The notes: a model not told the origin generated them from the letters alone. A stretch of 64,000 nucleotides of DNA from Actinobaculum sp. 313 (GCF_003073475.1 NZ_CP029033.1:1984001-2048000); one strand, 5' to 3'. Numbered from the stretch's first letter, positions 17,664 to 27,808 are shown. A program made the numbers and translations.

Positions 17664-19298
17664 TTAGTCGCTGCCTTCCGGCCCCTCCGTCGGTCCCTCC
17701 GGATGAGGTTCTATACCCGCACGCATGAGGCCAAACTCGTATCCCTCGGTCAGCGCTTCCCATGAGGCTTCGACCACGTCCGTGCCAATTCCGACGGTAC
17801 GCCATGTGCGTTGCCCATCGGACAGTTCGATGAGTACTCGCGTCGTGGCCGCCGTTCCTTGATGGGTATCCAGAATGCGCACCTTGAAGTCAATGAGCTC
17901 GATACGTGTTAGATCAGGGTAAACGTTCTTCAAAGCTGTTCGCAGAGCTTGATCCAGGGCATCGACCGGGCCTACTCCTTCGCCGACGCGTACCAGGCGT
18001 CGTCCGCCGGCGTATAGCTTCACGGTCGCCTCGGAGAAGGTATCGCCCGCTGAAGCGCGCCCGCGCACAGTGGAGATATTTGATCGCCATGCCTCAAGAC
18101 GGAAGTAACGTGGCCTGTTACCGAGTACCTCACGCACCAAAAGCTCAAAGGATGCATCCGCTGCGTCATAGGTGTACCCAGCCGCCTCGGCCTCCTTCAC
18201 GCGTTGAGTGATAGCGCTCAGCTCGTCGGGACGCCCTGCCAGATCCACACTGAATTCGCGCGCCTTCAGCTCGATCGACGCCCGGCCCGCCATATCGGAG
18301 ACGAGCATACGCATATCGTTGCCGACGCCGCATGGATCGGTATGCTGGTACAGGTCCGGGTTAATGCGAATCGCGGAGGCGTGCAATCCAGCCTTATGTG
18401 CAAAGGCCGAGGACCCCACATACGGTTGCCGTGCATAGGGCGAAATATTCGTGATCTCCGAGGCGGCATGTGAAACCGCTGTCAGCGCGGCGAGCTGCTG
18501 TTCGCTGACCACCTCATAGTCCGTCTTCAGCGCCAGATTGGCGATGACCGTCAGCAGATTCGCATTGCCAGTACGCTCGCCGTAGCCATTAATTGTGCCC
18601 TGCACTTGGCGGCAACCGGCCTCGACTGCGGCAAGCGTGTTCGCGACGGCGCAGCCGCCGTCGTCGTGCGCGTGGATTCCCAGCAGCGGATCCGTGATTC
18701 CGCGTACCGCCAGGCGAGAACGCAAATCGGTAACCGTTGCACTGATATGGCCGGGAAGTGAGCCGCCATTGGTGTCGCAAAGGATCACCGCCTCGGCTCC
18801 CGCCTCGAAGCACACCGCTACAACCTCACTGGTGTAATCGGGGTCGAAACGAAAACCATCGAAGAAATGCTCGGCGTCAATCATCACGCGCCGACCTTGG
18901 CCCAGCAGGTACTCCACCGAGTCACGGGCCATGGCGAGATTCTCCTGCGGCGTCGTTCGTAGCGCTTGTTCGACATGGCGAATATCCGACTTAGCCACCA
19001 GCGTTATAACACTCGCGCCGGAATCAAGCAGACCCTGGATCTGGCTATCTTCCGCGACCGGCACTCCTGCCTTGCGTGTTGACCCGAATGCCGTCAGCGC
19101 TGCGGTAAGCGGCACTTCGGAAGCGGCACGGTAAAACTCCGTGTCGCGCGGAATCGCTCCCGGCCAACCTCCTTCGATGTAATCGGCGCCGATGGATTCG
19201 ATCAGTGGCAGCAGCGCCAGTTTGTCGGCCACAGAGAGGTTGACCCCCTCCTGCTGAGCGCCGTCACGTAACGTCACGTCGTAGACGTCGATTTTCAT
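17664..19298 (-). CDS. cimA: (R)-citramalate synthase (CimA)
   Basis: Condenses pyruvate and acetyl-CoA to citramalate, the first step of the threonine-independent isoleucine route. The protein is 544 aa, the usual CimA length. N-terminal catalytic TIM barrel: YDVTLRDGAQQEGVNLS (metal and substrate residues), AVILCDTNGG, HAHDDGGCAVANTLAAVEAG (metal His-x-His) and GYGERTGNANLL. A linker with AHKAGLHASAI leads to a C-terminal LeuA allosteric domain that would bind the feedback inhibitor. The ATG at 19298 has AAAGGAAAAG upstream. The frame continues upstream to 19502, but that part is not family-like. It lies downstream of leuB and ilvE on the same strand. 2-isopropylmalate or homocitrate synthase is less likely, given the CimA-type domain order. 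Confidence 0.9.
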   Translation of the reverse strand: MKIDVYDVTLRDGAQQEGVNLSVADKLALLPLIESIGADYIEGGWPGAIPRDTEFYRAASEVPLTAALTAFGSTRKAGVPVAEDSQIQGLLDSGASVITLVAKSDIRHVEQALRTTPQENLAMARDSVEYLLGQGRRVMIDAEHFFDGFRFDPDYTSEVVAVCFEAGAEAVILCDTNGGSLPGHISATVTDLRSRLAVRGITDPLLGIHAHDDGGCAVANTLAAVEAGCRQVQGTINGYGERTGNANLLTVIANLALKTDYEVVSEQQLAALTAVSHAASEITNISPYARQPYVGSSAFAHKAGLHASAIRINPDLYQHTDPCGVGNDMRMLVSDMAGRASIELKAREFSVDLAGRPDELSAITQRVKEAEAAGYTYDAADASFELLVREVLGNRPRYFRLEAWRSNISTVRGRASAGDTFSEATVKLYAGGRRLVRVGEGVGPVDALDQALRTALKNVYPDLTRIELIDFKVRILDTHQGTAATTRVLIELSDGQRTWRTVGIGTDVVEASWEALTEGYEFGLMRAGIEPHPEGPTEGPEGSD

Positions 19299-19405
19299 TC
19301 TTTTCCTTTCGGCAACACCGACTGCACTGCGCGTGCAGCACGGCATGGTCCCCGCGAGGACCTGAAACCTGCCAAGTGCTCCCCGATCAGCAGCATACGA
19401 AGCAT
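19295..19405 (-). CDS. Possible leader ORF coupled to cimA
   Basis: A 36-codon frame starts MLRMLLIGEHLAG and ends at a TGA that overlaps the cimA ATG (ATGA). Four of its first seven residues are Leu or Ile, which is suggestive of a regulatory leader for a branched-chain gene. TATATC at 19416-19421 could serve as a -10. No strong terminator hairpin with a T-run is seen, so attenuation is not proven. Confidence 0.3.
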   Translation of the reverse strand: MLRMLLIGEHLAGFRSSRGPCRAARAVQSVLPKGKE

Positions 19406-19586
19406 GCGGGCGTGAGATATACCGGCCGTACTCGGCATGCGGGCCGCCCGGACCGCTGTGCCCGCCCGGAGCTTGTTCCTGCGACACCCCGGCTGAACAC
19501 ACCCCACAGGGAACACGCCTCTCACCTGGCGCTTACTGCGCCGCATGCCCGCCATCGCCATGGGTTCGGCAACCCGTAACATACTC

Positions 19587-20732
19587 TCACGCCAAGCGAT
19601 ATAACCAGCCGAACCGATCTTCCGTCTCGCCAAGCTGAATGGCTGTCAACTCATCGAAAATGCCACGTGTCACCGTGTTCTCCGGGATGTCCACGTGGAA
19701 TCCCTTGCCCGTGAGTGCACCAATCGCGGTCACCACCGCCGCCGTTCCGCAGGCGAACATTTCCGCCACATCGCCCGCGGCGATGGCATCAAGCAGCCAC
19801 TGGAGGGAGATCGTCTCCTCGGAAACCGACCGTCCTTGCTCCCGCACTAGTTGAATAATCGAGGCGCGTGTTCCACCCGGGAGGATGTTCCCCGTGAGTT
19901 TCGGCGTCTTCAGAGAGCCATCGGCCATGACGACAAACACATTCATGCCACCCAGCTCATCGAGATTCGTGTTGGTGGCTGCGTCGAGGAAAAGCACCTC
20001 GTCGTATCCACCGTCGTGCGCCGCAACCTTCGGCAGCAGCGACGCCGCATAATTGCCTCCGGTCTTTACATCCCCCATACCGCCGGGCCCGGCCCGGTGA
20101 TATGTTTCCTCCACCCACACGTTGATGGGTTGGAACCCGTGAGTGAAATAGGGCCCCGAAGGCGATGCAATCACCAAATACTCATAGCTCGTGGACGCAC
20201 GCACCCCAAGGAAGGCTTCCGATGCGAAGACGAAAGGGCGTAGGTAGAGGGAGGAGCCGGGCGCATCGGGAACCCACTGGGCGTCCGCCCGCACTAGGCC
20301 AATAAGTGAGGCGACGAAGTCCTCATGCGGCAGTTCCGGAATCGCTAGACGCCGATTGGAATGATTGAGCCGTGCGGCGTTATATGTGGGTCGGAAGGTC
20401 CACACCGATCCGTCGGCGTGACGATAGGCCTTCAGCCCCTCGAAAACCTCTTGCCCGTAATGCAGCACCGCTCCGGCCGGATCGAGACTCAATGGACCAT
20501 AGGGTTCGACGACCTTGTTATGCCACCCGTTTCCGACCGTCCACGTCGCATGGGCCATATGGTCGGTGAAGTCTACGCCGAAACCGAGGCGTTCCAAGCG
20601 CTGCGCACGCTCCGCGTCGGATGCCGGATGCGGATGAGGCTGGAGCGCCCATGCTCCAGCCAGCTCGTCCGCACTTGGCACTGCCACAGCAGCAGCTAGT
20701 TCAAGATCCGTTGGTGTATGAGTCGATGTCAT
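19587..20732 (-). CDS. ilvE: Branched-chain-amino-acid aminotransferase
   Basis: PLP enzyme that transfers the amino group between glutamate and valine, leucine or isoleucine. The 381-aa class IV aminotransferase reads VVEPYGPLSLDPAGAVLHYGQEVFEGLKAYR, RPTYNAARLNHSNRRLAIPELP, and GDVKTGGNYAASLLPKV (PLP lysine). It continues with DEVLFLDAATNTNLDELGGMNVFVV and ends with the Thr-rich GTAAVVTAIGAL phosphate-binding loop. The start at ATG 20732 has AAGGA 8 nt upstream; GTG and ATG codons farther up do not fit the family start. It is 160 bp behind leuB and 288 bp ahead of cimA, probably one operon. Confidence 0.95.
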   Translation of the reverse strand: MTSTHTPTDLELAAAVAVPSADELAGAWALQPHPHPASDAERAQRLERLGFGVDFTDHMAHATWTVGNGWHNKVVEPYGPLSLDPAGAVLHYGQEVFEGLKAYRHADGSVWTFRPTYNAARLNHSNRRLAIPELPHEDFVASLIGLVRADAQWVPDAPGSSLYLRPFVFASEAFLGVRASTSYEYLVIASPSGPYFTHGFQPINVWVEETYHRAGPGGMGDVKTGGNYAASLLPKVAAHDGGYDEVLFLDAATNTNLDELGGMNVFVVMADGSLKTPKLTGNILPGGTRASIIQLVREQGRSVSEETISLQWLLDAIAAGDVAEMFACGTAAVVTAIGALTGKGFHVDIPENTVTRGIFDELTAIQLGETEDRFGWLYRLA

Positions 20733-20892
20733 GACAGTCCTTCTTCTTACGACTGTCTTAAGCTTACTCATATCTCCCGGACCGGGCGGGAAGGGCCGCA
20801 TGACGAACCTTTGCAGGAGATCTAACCACTCGGGCAAGCCCTGCACCACGCTATCGTGCGGCGGTGCCCGTATTGAGCATATGGCCCGCGCT

Positions 20893-21954
20893 TCACGCCA
20901 AGCGCGCAGCGATAGCAGTACCGATCTCCACCGTTGATCGAGTCAAGGGCTGACCGGCAGCCGCCGCTTCCGCGCGTGCCGCCATATCGGCGTCGACCGC
21001 GGCCTCTATCCGCCGCGCACAGTCCGTATGGCCAAGATGATCCAGAAGTAGCGCCACGGATGAAATCGTCGCCGTCGGATCCGCCTTCTGCTGACCGGCG
21101 ATGTCAGGAGCCGAACCGTGAATAGGCTCAAACATGGAGGGGAACGCGCCATCCGGATTGATATTGCCGGAAGCGGCGAGTCCAACTCCACCGGTGACCG
21201 CGCCCGCTTCGTCCGTGAGAATATCGCCGAAAAGATTGTCGGTGACGATGACGTCGAACCGGCCCGGATCCGTCACCAAAAAAATGGTGGCGGCGTCCAC
21301 ATGCAGATAGTCGACGGACACTTCGGGATACTCGGCGCCGACCGCTTCAACGGTACGGCGCCATAGATCGCCGGCGTTGACCAGCACATTGTGCTTGTGC
21401 ACGTATGTCACCTTTTTGCGCGGGCGCGCGGCGGCCTTGGCGAAACCGTACCGCACCACGCGCTCCACGCCATAGGCTGTATTTACCGACACCTCGGTGG
21501 CGATTTCCTGTGGTGTCCCCTTACGCACGACACCACCATTGCCGCAGTACAAGCCCTCGGTCCCTTCTCGCACCACGAGGAAATCGATGTCGCCCGGGTT
21601 GGCCAGCGGCGTCGGCACGCCCGGGTAATACTTGTTCGGGCGCAGATTGACGTAGTGGTCGAGGGAGAAGCGCAACTTGAGTAGCAGCCCCCTTTCCAGC
21701 ACTCCGGAAGGCACCGACGGGTCACCCACGGCGCCGAGCAGGATGGCGTCATGCTTCTTTATCGACTCGAGTTCATCATCCGGGAGAACTTCACCCGTGC
21801 GATGCCAACGTGTTGCGCCCAGGTCGTAGGTGGTGGTGCGCACGGACAGGTCACTGCCCGCGAGCGCCGCATCAAGAACCTTCAGGCCTTCGGCCACCAC
21901 TTCGGGGCCAATACCATCACCGGGGATAACGGCCAGATCAATACTGCGAGTCAT
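20893..21954 (-). CDS. leuB: 3-isopropylmalate dehydrogenase (possible citramalate-branch role too)
   Basis: NAD-dependent beta-decarboxylating dehydrogenase of 353 aa. Signatures: [19 protein letters not shown] at the N-terminus, [13 protein letters not shown] (substrate arginines), [27 protein letters not shown] (metal Asp residues) and [22 protein letters not shown]. It makes 2-oxoisocaproate in leucine synthesis; where CimA is used, LeuB also oxidises the methylmalate intermediate to 2-oxobutyrate. The ATG at 21954 has AAGG 8 nt upstream. It is the first gene of the leuB-ilvE-cimA run. leuA, leuC and leuD are not in the window. Confidence 0.94.
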   Translation of the reverse strand: MTRSIDLAVIPGDGIGPEVVAEGLKVLDAALAGSDLSVRTTTYDLGATRWHRTGEVLPDDELESIKKHDAILLGAVGDPSVPSGVLERGLLLKLRFSLDHYVNLRPNKYYPGVPTPLANPGDIDFLVVREGTEGLYCGNGGVVRKGTPQEIATEVSVNTAYGVERVVRYGFAKAAARPRKKVTYVHKHNVLVNAGDLWRRTVEAVGAEYPEVSVDYLHVDAATIFLVTDPGRFDVIVTDNLFGDILTDEAGAVTGGVGLAASGNINPDGAFPSMFEPIHGSAPDIAGQQKADPTATISSVALLLDHLGHTDCARRIEAAVDADMAARAEAAAAGQPLTRSTVEIGTAIAARLA

Positions 21955-22239
21955 GCACTTACCTTATGGCGCTGATCAAGTAGTGGAATGCATGTCTCAC
22001 AATTCGGCAATTGCGGCTACACACTAGCAGGGACACACTTGAACGCATCCGGTACCTGCCCAGCGGATTCTTAGAACGACGAAGCTCTGTTCCGGGCGCT
22101 TCATGTAGGGACTGCCCGCGAAGTTGTAACGGGTTTGGAGGCGGTTCCCTCGATGTGGATGCCCTTGTGGATGTTGGGTGAAACGCTGCAGGCGCAGGTC
22201 CCAGTAAAACTGGTCGGTCTTGTCGTGGCTGTAGTCCTT
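21955..22239. other. Upstream of leuB; no gene recognised
   Basis: A minus-strand 99-aa frame at 21959-22258 is present but has no recognisable feature. This stretch should hold the leuB promoter and may contain the left end of the adjoining IS remnant. Confidence 0.35.
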
Positions 22240-22794
22240 CAGGAGGTTTCAACATCACGCCGGGTGAAGATCTCAGGGGCTTGCCTCGGTATGGTGCTGT
22301 AGCGGGTCAACCACCGACATGCCTGCGGCTGGCACGTTAACGCGTCGGGCCAGTATCGTTGGCCGTGAGTGCTTCCCGCTTGAATGCGACATTGAATGAC
22401 TCTGCTAGGGCGGTGTCGGCACTGGTGCCCACCGCCCCCCATCGACTGAGTAACACCAAGGTTTTTACATGCGGCAGCGAAGTCCTTGAGGGTGCAGACA
22501 CTGCCATGGTCGGCGACTAAACCGGGTAGCGGCTCACCGGATCGTCTCCCCGGCGAAATACTTGGCCGCTTGCTGCAGAATCTCCCGCTCCCGGGTTAAC
22601 TTAGCCTTCTCTGCCAGCAATGCAGCGTTCTCCGCTTCCGCGCGGGCGATCCGCTCCTGCGCCGACTCCTCAGTCGGCGTCCCGGCCCCGATCCTGTCCC
22701 CGTGGTCGCTCTTGGCCTTGAGCGGACTGGGGCCGGGCCCGTCCGGCCCGGTCTTCCTGCCCGTGCCGCCAGGGCGCTCAGCCACTGCTCTCAA
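22240..22794 (-). mobile_element. IS3-family insertion sequence remnant (orfA/orfB fragments)
   Basis: The minus-strand frame 22534-22794 ends with EAENAALLAEKAKLTREREILQQAAKYFAGETIR, the typical C-terminal coiled coil of IS3 OrfA. Just downstream, 22240-22525 encodes pieces of OrfB: DHGSVCTLKDFAAACKNLGVTQSMG, then in another frame GTSADTALAESFNVAFKREAL, then WPDALTCQPQACRWLTRYSTIPRQ. About two thirds of OrfB, including the first catalytic Asp, is missing, and the frame shifts at a run of six Gs. The element cannot be active. No terminal inverted repeats were found. Confidence 0.85.
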
Positions 22795-23036
22795 GCGCTG
22801 CCCGGCGCCCCTTTCGGTTTCAGCCAGTCACCGTTCACCCTTGTACAGTGTCCTCCCCCTGTCCTTCCTGGATGCCTCCACATACACCCTTGCATACTTC
22901 TTCTATTACTCTCCACCCTGGCCTGCATTGGCAACCCACCACCGAATACTCATCACGATCCACGAATCTCACGGAAGGTTCTAGATGAGGCACCGAGCCA
23001 CTTTCGCGGGCACACGTAATGAGTCTCGTTATAACC

Positions 23037-23065
23037 TTGACTACACCAGCTACCGCACATAGGGT
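23037..23065 (+). promoter_or_regulatory. Sigma-A-type promoter
   Basis: TTGACT, 17-bp spacer, TAGGGT. It lies 41 nt before the ATG of the secreted-protein gene at 23106. A TATAAT at 23070-23075 lacks a -35 at the right distance. Confidence 0.55.
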
Positions 23066-23105
23066 TTTATATAATGTACAGCCGTATAGCCTTTTGGAGG
23101 CAAAA

Positions 23106-23609
23106 ATGAAATCCGCACTCTTGGCAATGACAGTCGCTCTGTTGTGGAGTGCAGGTATACCCGCTGATAGTAGCGACAATCTCTCCAGAAATGACTCCCC
23201 CTCAGTCGAATCGGTCGAAGATCTGCCCAAGTCAGCAACGCTTGAGTCGCTCGAGACAGGTCCTGCCACCCCAACTTTGGACAGACAAAGCGGGGAGAGG
23301 CTCACTACTGAGGCTCTTCCGACTCGACAGATTCTTTCGCGCGCAGGATGCACCGGGACAACCGACCTGCCACATAAAAGCGGGCGCACGGCATCAGTTC
23401 ATGCCAGGATCGAGTGTACGAGGAATGTTCCCTATCTTAAGACCGTTACAACACTTTATCGCCAGCGATGGTACGGGTACGAATCGCTCAAAACCGGCAG
23501 CTCTTCGACGACTAACAAAAAGACAAGTTACGTTGCCCACCCTCACTGGAATTGCTCCGGGACAGGAACGTACACAGACTGGGGTTTCTCCTCGCATTTC
23601 ACACGATAG
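23106..23609 (+). CDS. Secreted protein of unknown function
   Basis: A 167-aa protein starting MKSALLAMTVALLWSAGIPADS, a likely signal peptide with cleavage near residue 20. The ATG is preceded by GGAGG. After a Ser/Glu/Pro-rich stretch, the mature C-terminus holds four cysteines and an aromatic segment, LYRQRWYGYESLKTGSSSTTNKKTSYV then NCSGTGTYTDWG. That RWYGYESL ... CSGTGTYTY-like pattern recalls small secreted proteins of Gram-positive bacteria with no known role. It is the first of three co-directional genes behind a good promoter. No function is proposed. Confidence 0.75.
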   Translation: MKSALLAMTVALLWSAGIPADSSDNLSRNDSPSVESVEDLPKSATLESLETGPATPTLDRQSGERLTTEALPTRQILSRAGCTGTTDLPHKSGRTASVHARIECTRNVPYLKTVTTLYRQRWYGYESLKTGSSSTTNKKTSYVAHPHWNCSGTGTYTDWGFSSHFTR

Positions 23610-23671
23610 AACGGGGTCAGATATTACGCAAGGACCGGCAATGGAGGAGATAATAGCATTAGTCGATTTTC

Positions 23672-24262
23672 ATGTTAAGAGCATTTAGATGGTCGAGGCT
23701 CGCGCTTGTCACGCTCGCCGCACTACCGGTCGTTACCGCTTGTACGTCAATTTCAGAAAAAGGAAGTGCTGCCAGTAGTGGTCCGGTTTTAGAGCTTGCA
23801 GCGGAGAGCCCCGCCGAACCTCCCTCCCTCATCGTGGACGAGACCGAGGTTTCACCCATTGAATTCAGATGGCTAATCTCCGGGCGGATGGAAACAGCGG
23901 CGGTTCCTCCATCCATAGAGAATGCTCCCAGTGTCGTCCTGCCGAAGGATCACCCAGAAACGCTGACACTGTACCTCCATGAAACGCCAGCGCCGAGCAA
24001 CACACTCGTCAGACAATGCGAGAGAATCGGCAACGACGGGTTTCCCGACACCACAAGTTGTATCCATGAGGAGTACGGAGCGGGGTATACATCTAACTGG
24101 GTGGACCACCCGGCCGGACTCCAGTTGGATGTCGCGTTGCAGGCGGGCGTCCAGTTCGTCACCGTAACCATCCAGTACCCCAATGAGAATGGATGGGACG
24201 AGTCCATGTACGAGGACACGGAGAATCATGCCAACTATGCGTTCTTTCTTGGAACGGATTGA
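23672..24262 (+). CDS. Predicted lipoprotein of unknown function
   Basis: A 196-aa protein with a lipoprotein signal peptide: MLRAFRWSRLALVTLAALPVVTAC, lipobox VTAC with Cys24 as the acylation site. After a Ser/Pro-rich linker, the mature part contains LTLYLHETPAPSNTLVRQCERIG, TTSCIHEEYGAGYTSNW and QFVTVTIQYPNENG. I do not recognise the family. It begins 63 nt after the secreted-protein gene and overlaps the next gene by 35 nt, so the three look like one transcription unit. Confidence 0.7.
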   Translation: MLRAFRWSRLALVTLAALPVVTACTSISEKGSAASSGPVLELAAESPAEPPSLIVDETEVSPIEFRWLISGRMETAAVPPSIENAPSVVLPKDHPETLTLYLHETPAPSNTLVRQCERIGNDGFPDTTSCIHEEYGAGYTSNWVDHPAGLQLDVALQAGVQFVTVTIQYPNENGWDESMYEDTENHANYAFFLGTD

Positions 24263-24896
24263 GGTGCAGCTTGCTGCACGAGCGAGCACCCATCGCGATG
24301 GGTATGTATCAGATCTCCTATTCACTGGGTTCGATTCGACACTGGCGTTGTTACTCCCGCTGGGAACACCATCGGGTGTCACCACGTGGAGCAATCTCGC
24401 AACGATACACGGTAGACAGTTGTCAGGGGCAACGTCCCTTCACGAACTGACTAACAGCAAGCGCGATGTTCGCGCACCAGAAGGCCAGATTTACGATGCG
24501 GCATACGCGGCAAACTTACTGGTCGCGTTAGACAGTCGCCCTTCGACCGAACCGTGGACTGCCTTGTTTTGGGGAGGCTACATCAGACACATGCGTACAG
24601 CCGCCCTGCCTGGGCCCGAAGACTCTTTTCTGCGGCCTTCTGAGCCATACGCGCTGATCCGGGAAACGTTAGCAGACATGGGGAATTTGACTCTCGCCTC
24701 ACTGCCGTCACTCTGGTTTTCGCCAGATCTTTCGATTGTGATCACACAACCAATCTATGCGGACCGCCTATACGTTTCCTGCGGAACTGATATGGCAACG
24801 CAGCTGACGAACCACCTGCCTGATGTTTTCCCGATAGCTCCAACTGATCGGCTCCCCATCGAACAACACGACTGGGAAAAGGCCCACATAAACTAG
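24228..24896 (+). CDS. Hypothetical protein, third gene of the accessory unit
   Basis: About 222 aa, starting MPTMRSFLERIEVQLAAR from ATG 24228 (GGAG upstream) or MRSFLERIE from 24237. It overlaps the lipoprotein gene. It contains DLLFTGFDSTLALLLPLGTPSGV, LHELTNSKRDVRAPEGQIYDAAYAANLLVALDS and LWFSPDLSIVITQPIYADRLYVSCGT. There is no signal peptide, membrane segment or known motif, so it is probably cytoplasmic. Its gene position suggests a role with the two exported products; that is inference. Confidence 0.65.
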   Translation: MPTMRSFLERIEVQLAARASTHRDGYVSDLLFTGFDSTLALLLPLGTPSGVTTWSNLATIHGRQLSGATSLHELTNSKRDVRAPEGQIYDAAYAANLLVALDSRPSTEPWTALFWGGYIRHMRTAALPGPEDSFLRPSEPYALIRETLADMGNLTLASLPSLWFSPDLSIVITQPIYADRLYVSCGTDMATQLTNHLPDVFPIAPTDRLPIEQHDWEKAHIN

Positions 24897-24964
24897 GACG
24901 GCCGCTGGAGCGCGGTGGACCGCTCTGCCACGATGCGCGCCCATGTGTATCGAATCAGGTAAAC

Positions 24965-25750
24965 CTAGCGCGTCGCCTCACCGTTGCCGGAAATTGGGAT
25001 GACATCCCCCAGGTAGGTCGGCTTCGCGTTGGTGAGGCATTGCCCCCAATCGTGTACCCGCGCCAGCCATTCGCGCGCGTCTCGGCGGTTCTGCCCCGGA
25101 TAGTCATTCCCACCAGACGGAACACCCCATACCGTCAGCCCTAGCGACTGCGCATCGTAGAGCGCACGGCCCAGGTGATACTGCTGCGTGACAACGATGG
25201 CATGATCGACGGCGAAGACATCACGCGCCCGGTACATGGTTTCATACGTCGAGAAGCCAGCATGGTCCTCGAATACGTCCTCCGAGGGTACCCCGTGCGC
25301 GACCAGCCACTCGCGCATTACCTTGACCTCGTTGTATACCTCGGTGGAGTTATCACCCGAGACCAGAATCTTTGGAGCTGCCCCCTCGTTATACAACTCA
25401 AGCGCGGTCTTCAATCGCTCTTCGAGCATGGCGCTCGGCTGACCGTTGGAGCGCACGGAGGCTCCAAGAACAATAATGCAGTCCGGATCGGCATCGGACG
25501 GCAGCGCTGCGGCACCCGCATACACGCGATCATGCGTTGTGCCCGTCACCCACTGATTGATTCCGACGCCGCCGCCGATCGCCAGCACAATAAGCGCCGC
25601 AAATGCGGTGCCCAAACGCTTCATCCACCGGCGTTGTACTACACCACCACTACCGCGATCACGAGTGTGGTCAGGCGTGTGGTCACGCGATGAATCTGCC
25701 GACTTCCCCGCATCGCGGAGGCTGCCCAATTCCTCCTGCTGCTTGGTCAT
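24965..25750 (-). CDS. SanA/YdcF-like membrane protein (DUF218)
   Basis: A 261-aa protein with a charged N-terminus, one membrane helix (AFAALIVLAIGGGVGINQWV, residues ~47-67) and an extracytoplasmic DUF218 domain. Domain signatures are CIIVLGASVRSNGQPSAMLEERLKTALELY, KILVSGDNSTEVYNEVKVMREWL and AIVVTQQYHLGRALYDAQSLGL. SanA-type proteins affect envelope permeability and drug tolerance by an unknown mechanism. The start at ATG 25750 has no ribosome site but has TAGGGT 7 nt upstream, so it may be leaderless; a GTG two codons earlier is the alternative. Confidence 0.85.
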   Translation of the reverse strand: MTKQQEELGSLRDAGKSADSSRDHTPDHTRDRGSGGVVQRRWMKRLGTAFAALIVLAIGGGVGINQWVTGTTHDRVYAGAAALPSDADPDCIIVLGASVRSNGQPSAMLEERLKTALELYNEGAAPKILVSGDNSTEVYNEVKVMREWLVAHGVPSEDVFEDHAGFSTYETMYRARDVFAVDHAIVVTQQYHLGRALYDAQSLGLTVWGVPSGGNDYPGQNRRDAREWLARVHDWGQCLTNAKPTYLGDVIPISGNGEATR

Positions 25751-25838
25751 GGGCACTACCCTAGCGGCCTAACCATGAAATCCAACGCGACCCGGCGGAA
25801 ATCACACGCTTTTAACTAGGTGAAGCATCACAGTAGCA

Positions 25839-25948
25839 CCTGCCCGAGCCGCGATTGGCACCGGGGATCCTGCCCGAGTCACGATTGGCACCGGGGTTCC
25901 TGCCCAAGTCCCGATTTACACCGGGGGTCCTCTCCTAGTCGCGATCCG
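25839..25948. repeat. 30-bp tandem repeat, 3 copies plus a degenerate fourth
   Basis: Units start at 25839, 25869 and 25899; the fourth (25929) is partial. The unit contains CCTGCCCGAG, CGATTGGCACC and GGGG. It lies between the ilvC terminator and the sanA-like promoter, and no frame across it looks real. There are no unique spacers, so it is not CRISPR. Confidence 0.85.
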
Positions 25949-25992
25949 CGAGGATGCACAGTACAACATCTGACGTAACCGGTACATGACTT

Positions 25993-26020
25993 GGCGGGCA
26001 CCCGAATCCGGGTGCCCGCC
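25993..26020 (-). terminator. Strong hairpin after ilvC
   Basis: GGCGGGCACCCG-AATC-CGGGTGCCCGCC is a perfect 12-bp stem starting 30 bp past the ilvC stop. It lacks a T-run, so it may be a G/C-type actinobacterial terminator or an RNA-stabilising end. Confidence 0.7.
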
Positions 26021-26049
26021 TCGTACTATTCTGGCCGCTGCCGCCAATC

Positions 26050-27183
<1,134 letters not shown>

Positions 27184-27263
27184 TCATCCGGGGAAGCCAC
27201 TTCGAGCGGCCCGGCCAACTTTCTCCGGCGCGCCCCGACCGCTCGCCTGCGGTGTTCCCTGCC

Positions 27264-27794
27264 TCACGCGCGGCGCAGCTGCATTTCCGCCGAGACACGC
27301 TCGGACAGTGAGCGGCTACCACGGCCGATGGCAACCGTTCCAGACTGAACGATCTCTTTAACACCATAGGGTTCCAGCGCGGCCAGCAGTGCGTTGACCT
27401 TACCGTCACTTCCGGTTGCTTCGATCGTCACCGTATCGGGGACCATGTCCACAACGTGCGCGCGGAAGAGATCCACAACCTGCAACACATTGGTTCGCGT
27501 TGCGTCGTCGGCTGCCACTTTCACCAGCAGCAGTTCACGCTGCACCGATGACTCCGGCTCCAGTTCCACGATCTTGATGATATTGACGAGCTTGTTCAGT
27601 TGTTTGGTTACCTGCTCCAGCGGGAGCTCGGCGGCATCCACCACCAGGGTAATACGGGAAAGGGCCGGATCCTCCGTCTCTCCCACCGCCAGGGAATGGA
27701 TGTTGAAAGCGCGGCGCGCGAAGAGGCCGGCCACCCGGGTCAGAACGCCCGGCTTGTTCTCAACGAGAACGGACAGTGTATGACGAGTGTTCAT
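27264..27794 (-). CDS. ilvN: Acetolactate synthase small (regulatory) subunit
   Basis: A 176-aa regulatory subunit. The N-terminal ACT domain reads RHTLSVLVENKPGVLTRVAGLFARRAFNIHSLAVG and confers valine feedback inhibition on IlvB. The second domain has RELLLVKVAADDATRTNVLQVVDLFRAHVVDM and GKVNALLAALEPYGVKEIVQSG. The ATG at 27794 gives the standard MNTRHTLSVLVEN start; the longer upstream frame would run into ilvB. It lies 14 nt after the ilvB stop, so the two subunits are co-expressed. Confidence 0.96.
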   Translation of the reverse strand: MNTRHTLSVLVENKPGVLTRVAGLFARRAFNIHSLAVGETEDPALSRITLVVDAAELPLEQVTKQLNKLVNIIKIVELEPESSVQRELLLVKVAADDATRTNVLQVVDLFRAHVVDMVPDTVTIEATGSDGKVNALLAALEPYGVKEIVQSGTVAIGRGSRSLSERVSAEMQLRRA

Positions 27795-27808
27795 GCTTCT
27801 TGTTCCTC

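Noticed and set aside
22534-22794. Functional small coiled-coil protein
   Set aside because: The sequence is the typical C-terminus of IS3 OrfA and adjoins OrfB fragments, so it is a transposase remnant.
25839-25948. Possible CRISPR array
   Set aside because: The 30-bp units are directly tandem, with no unique spacers and no cas genes nearby.
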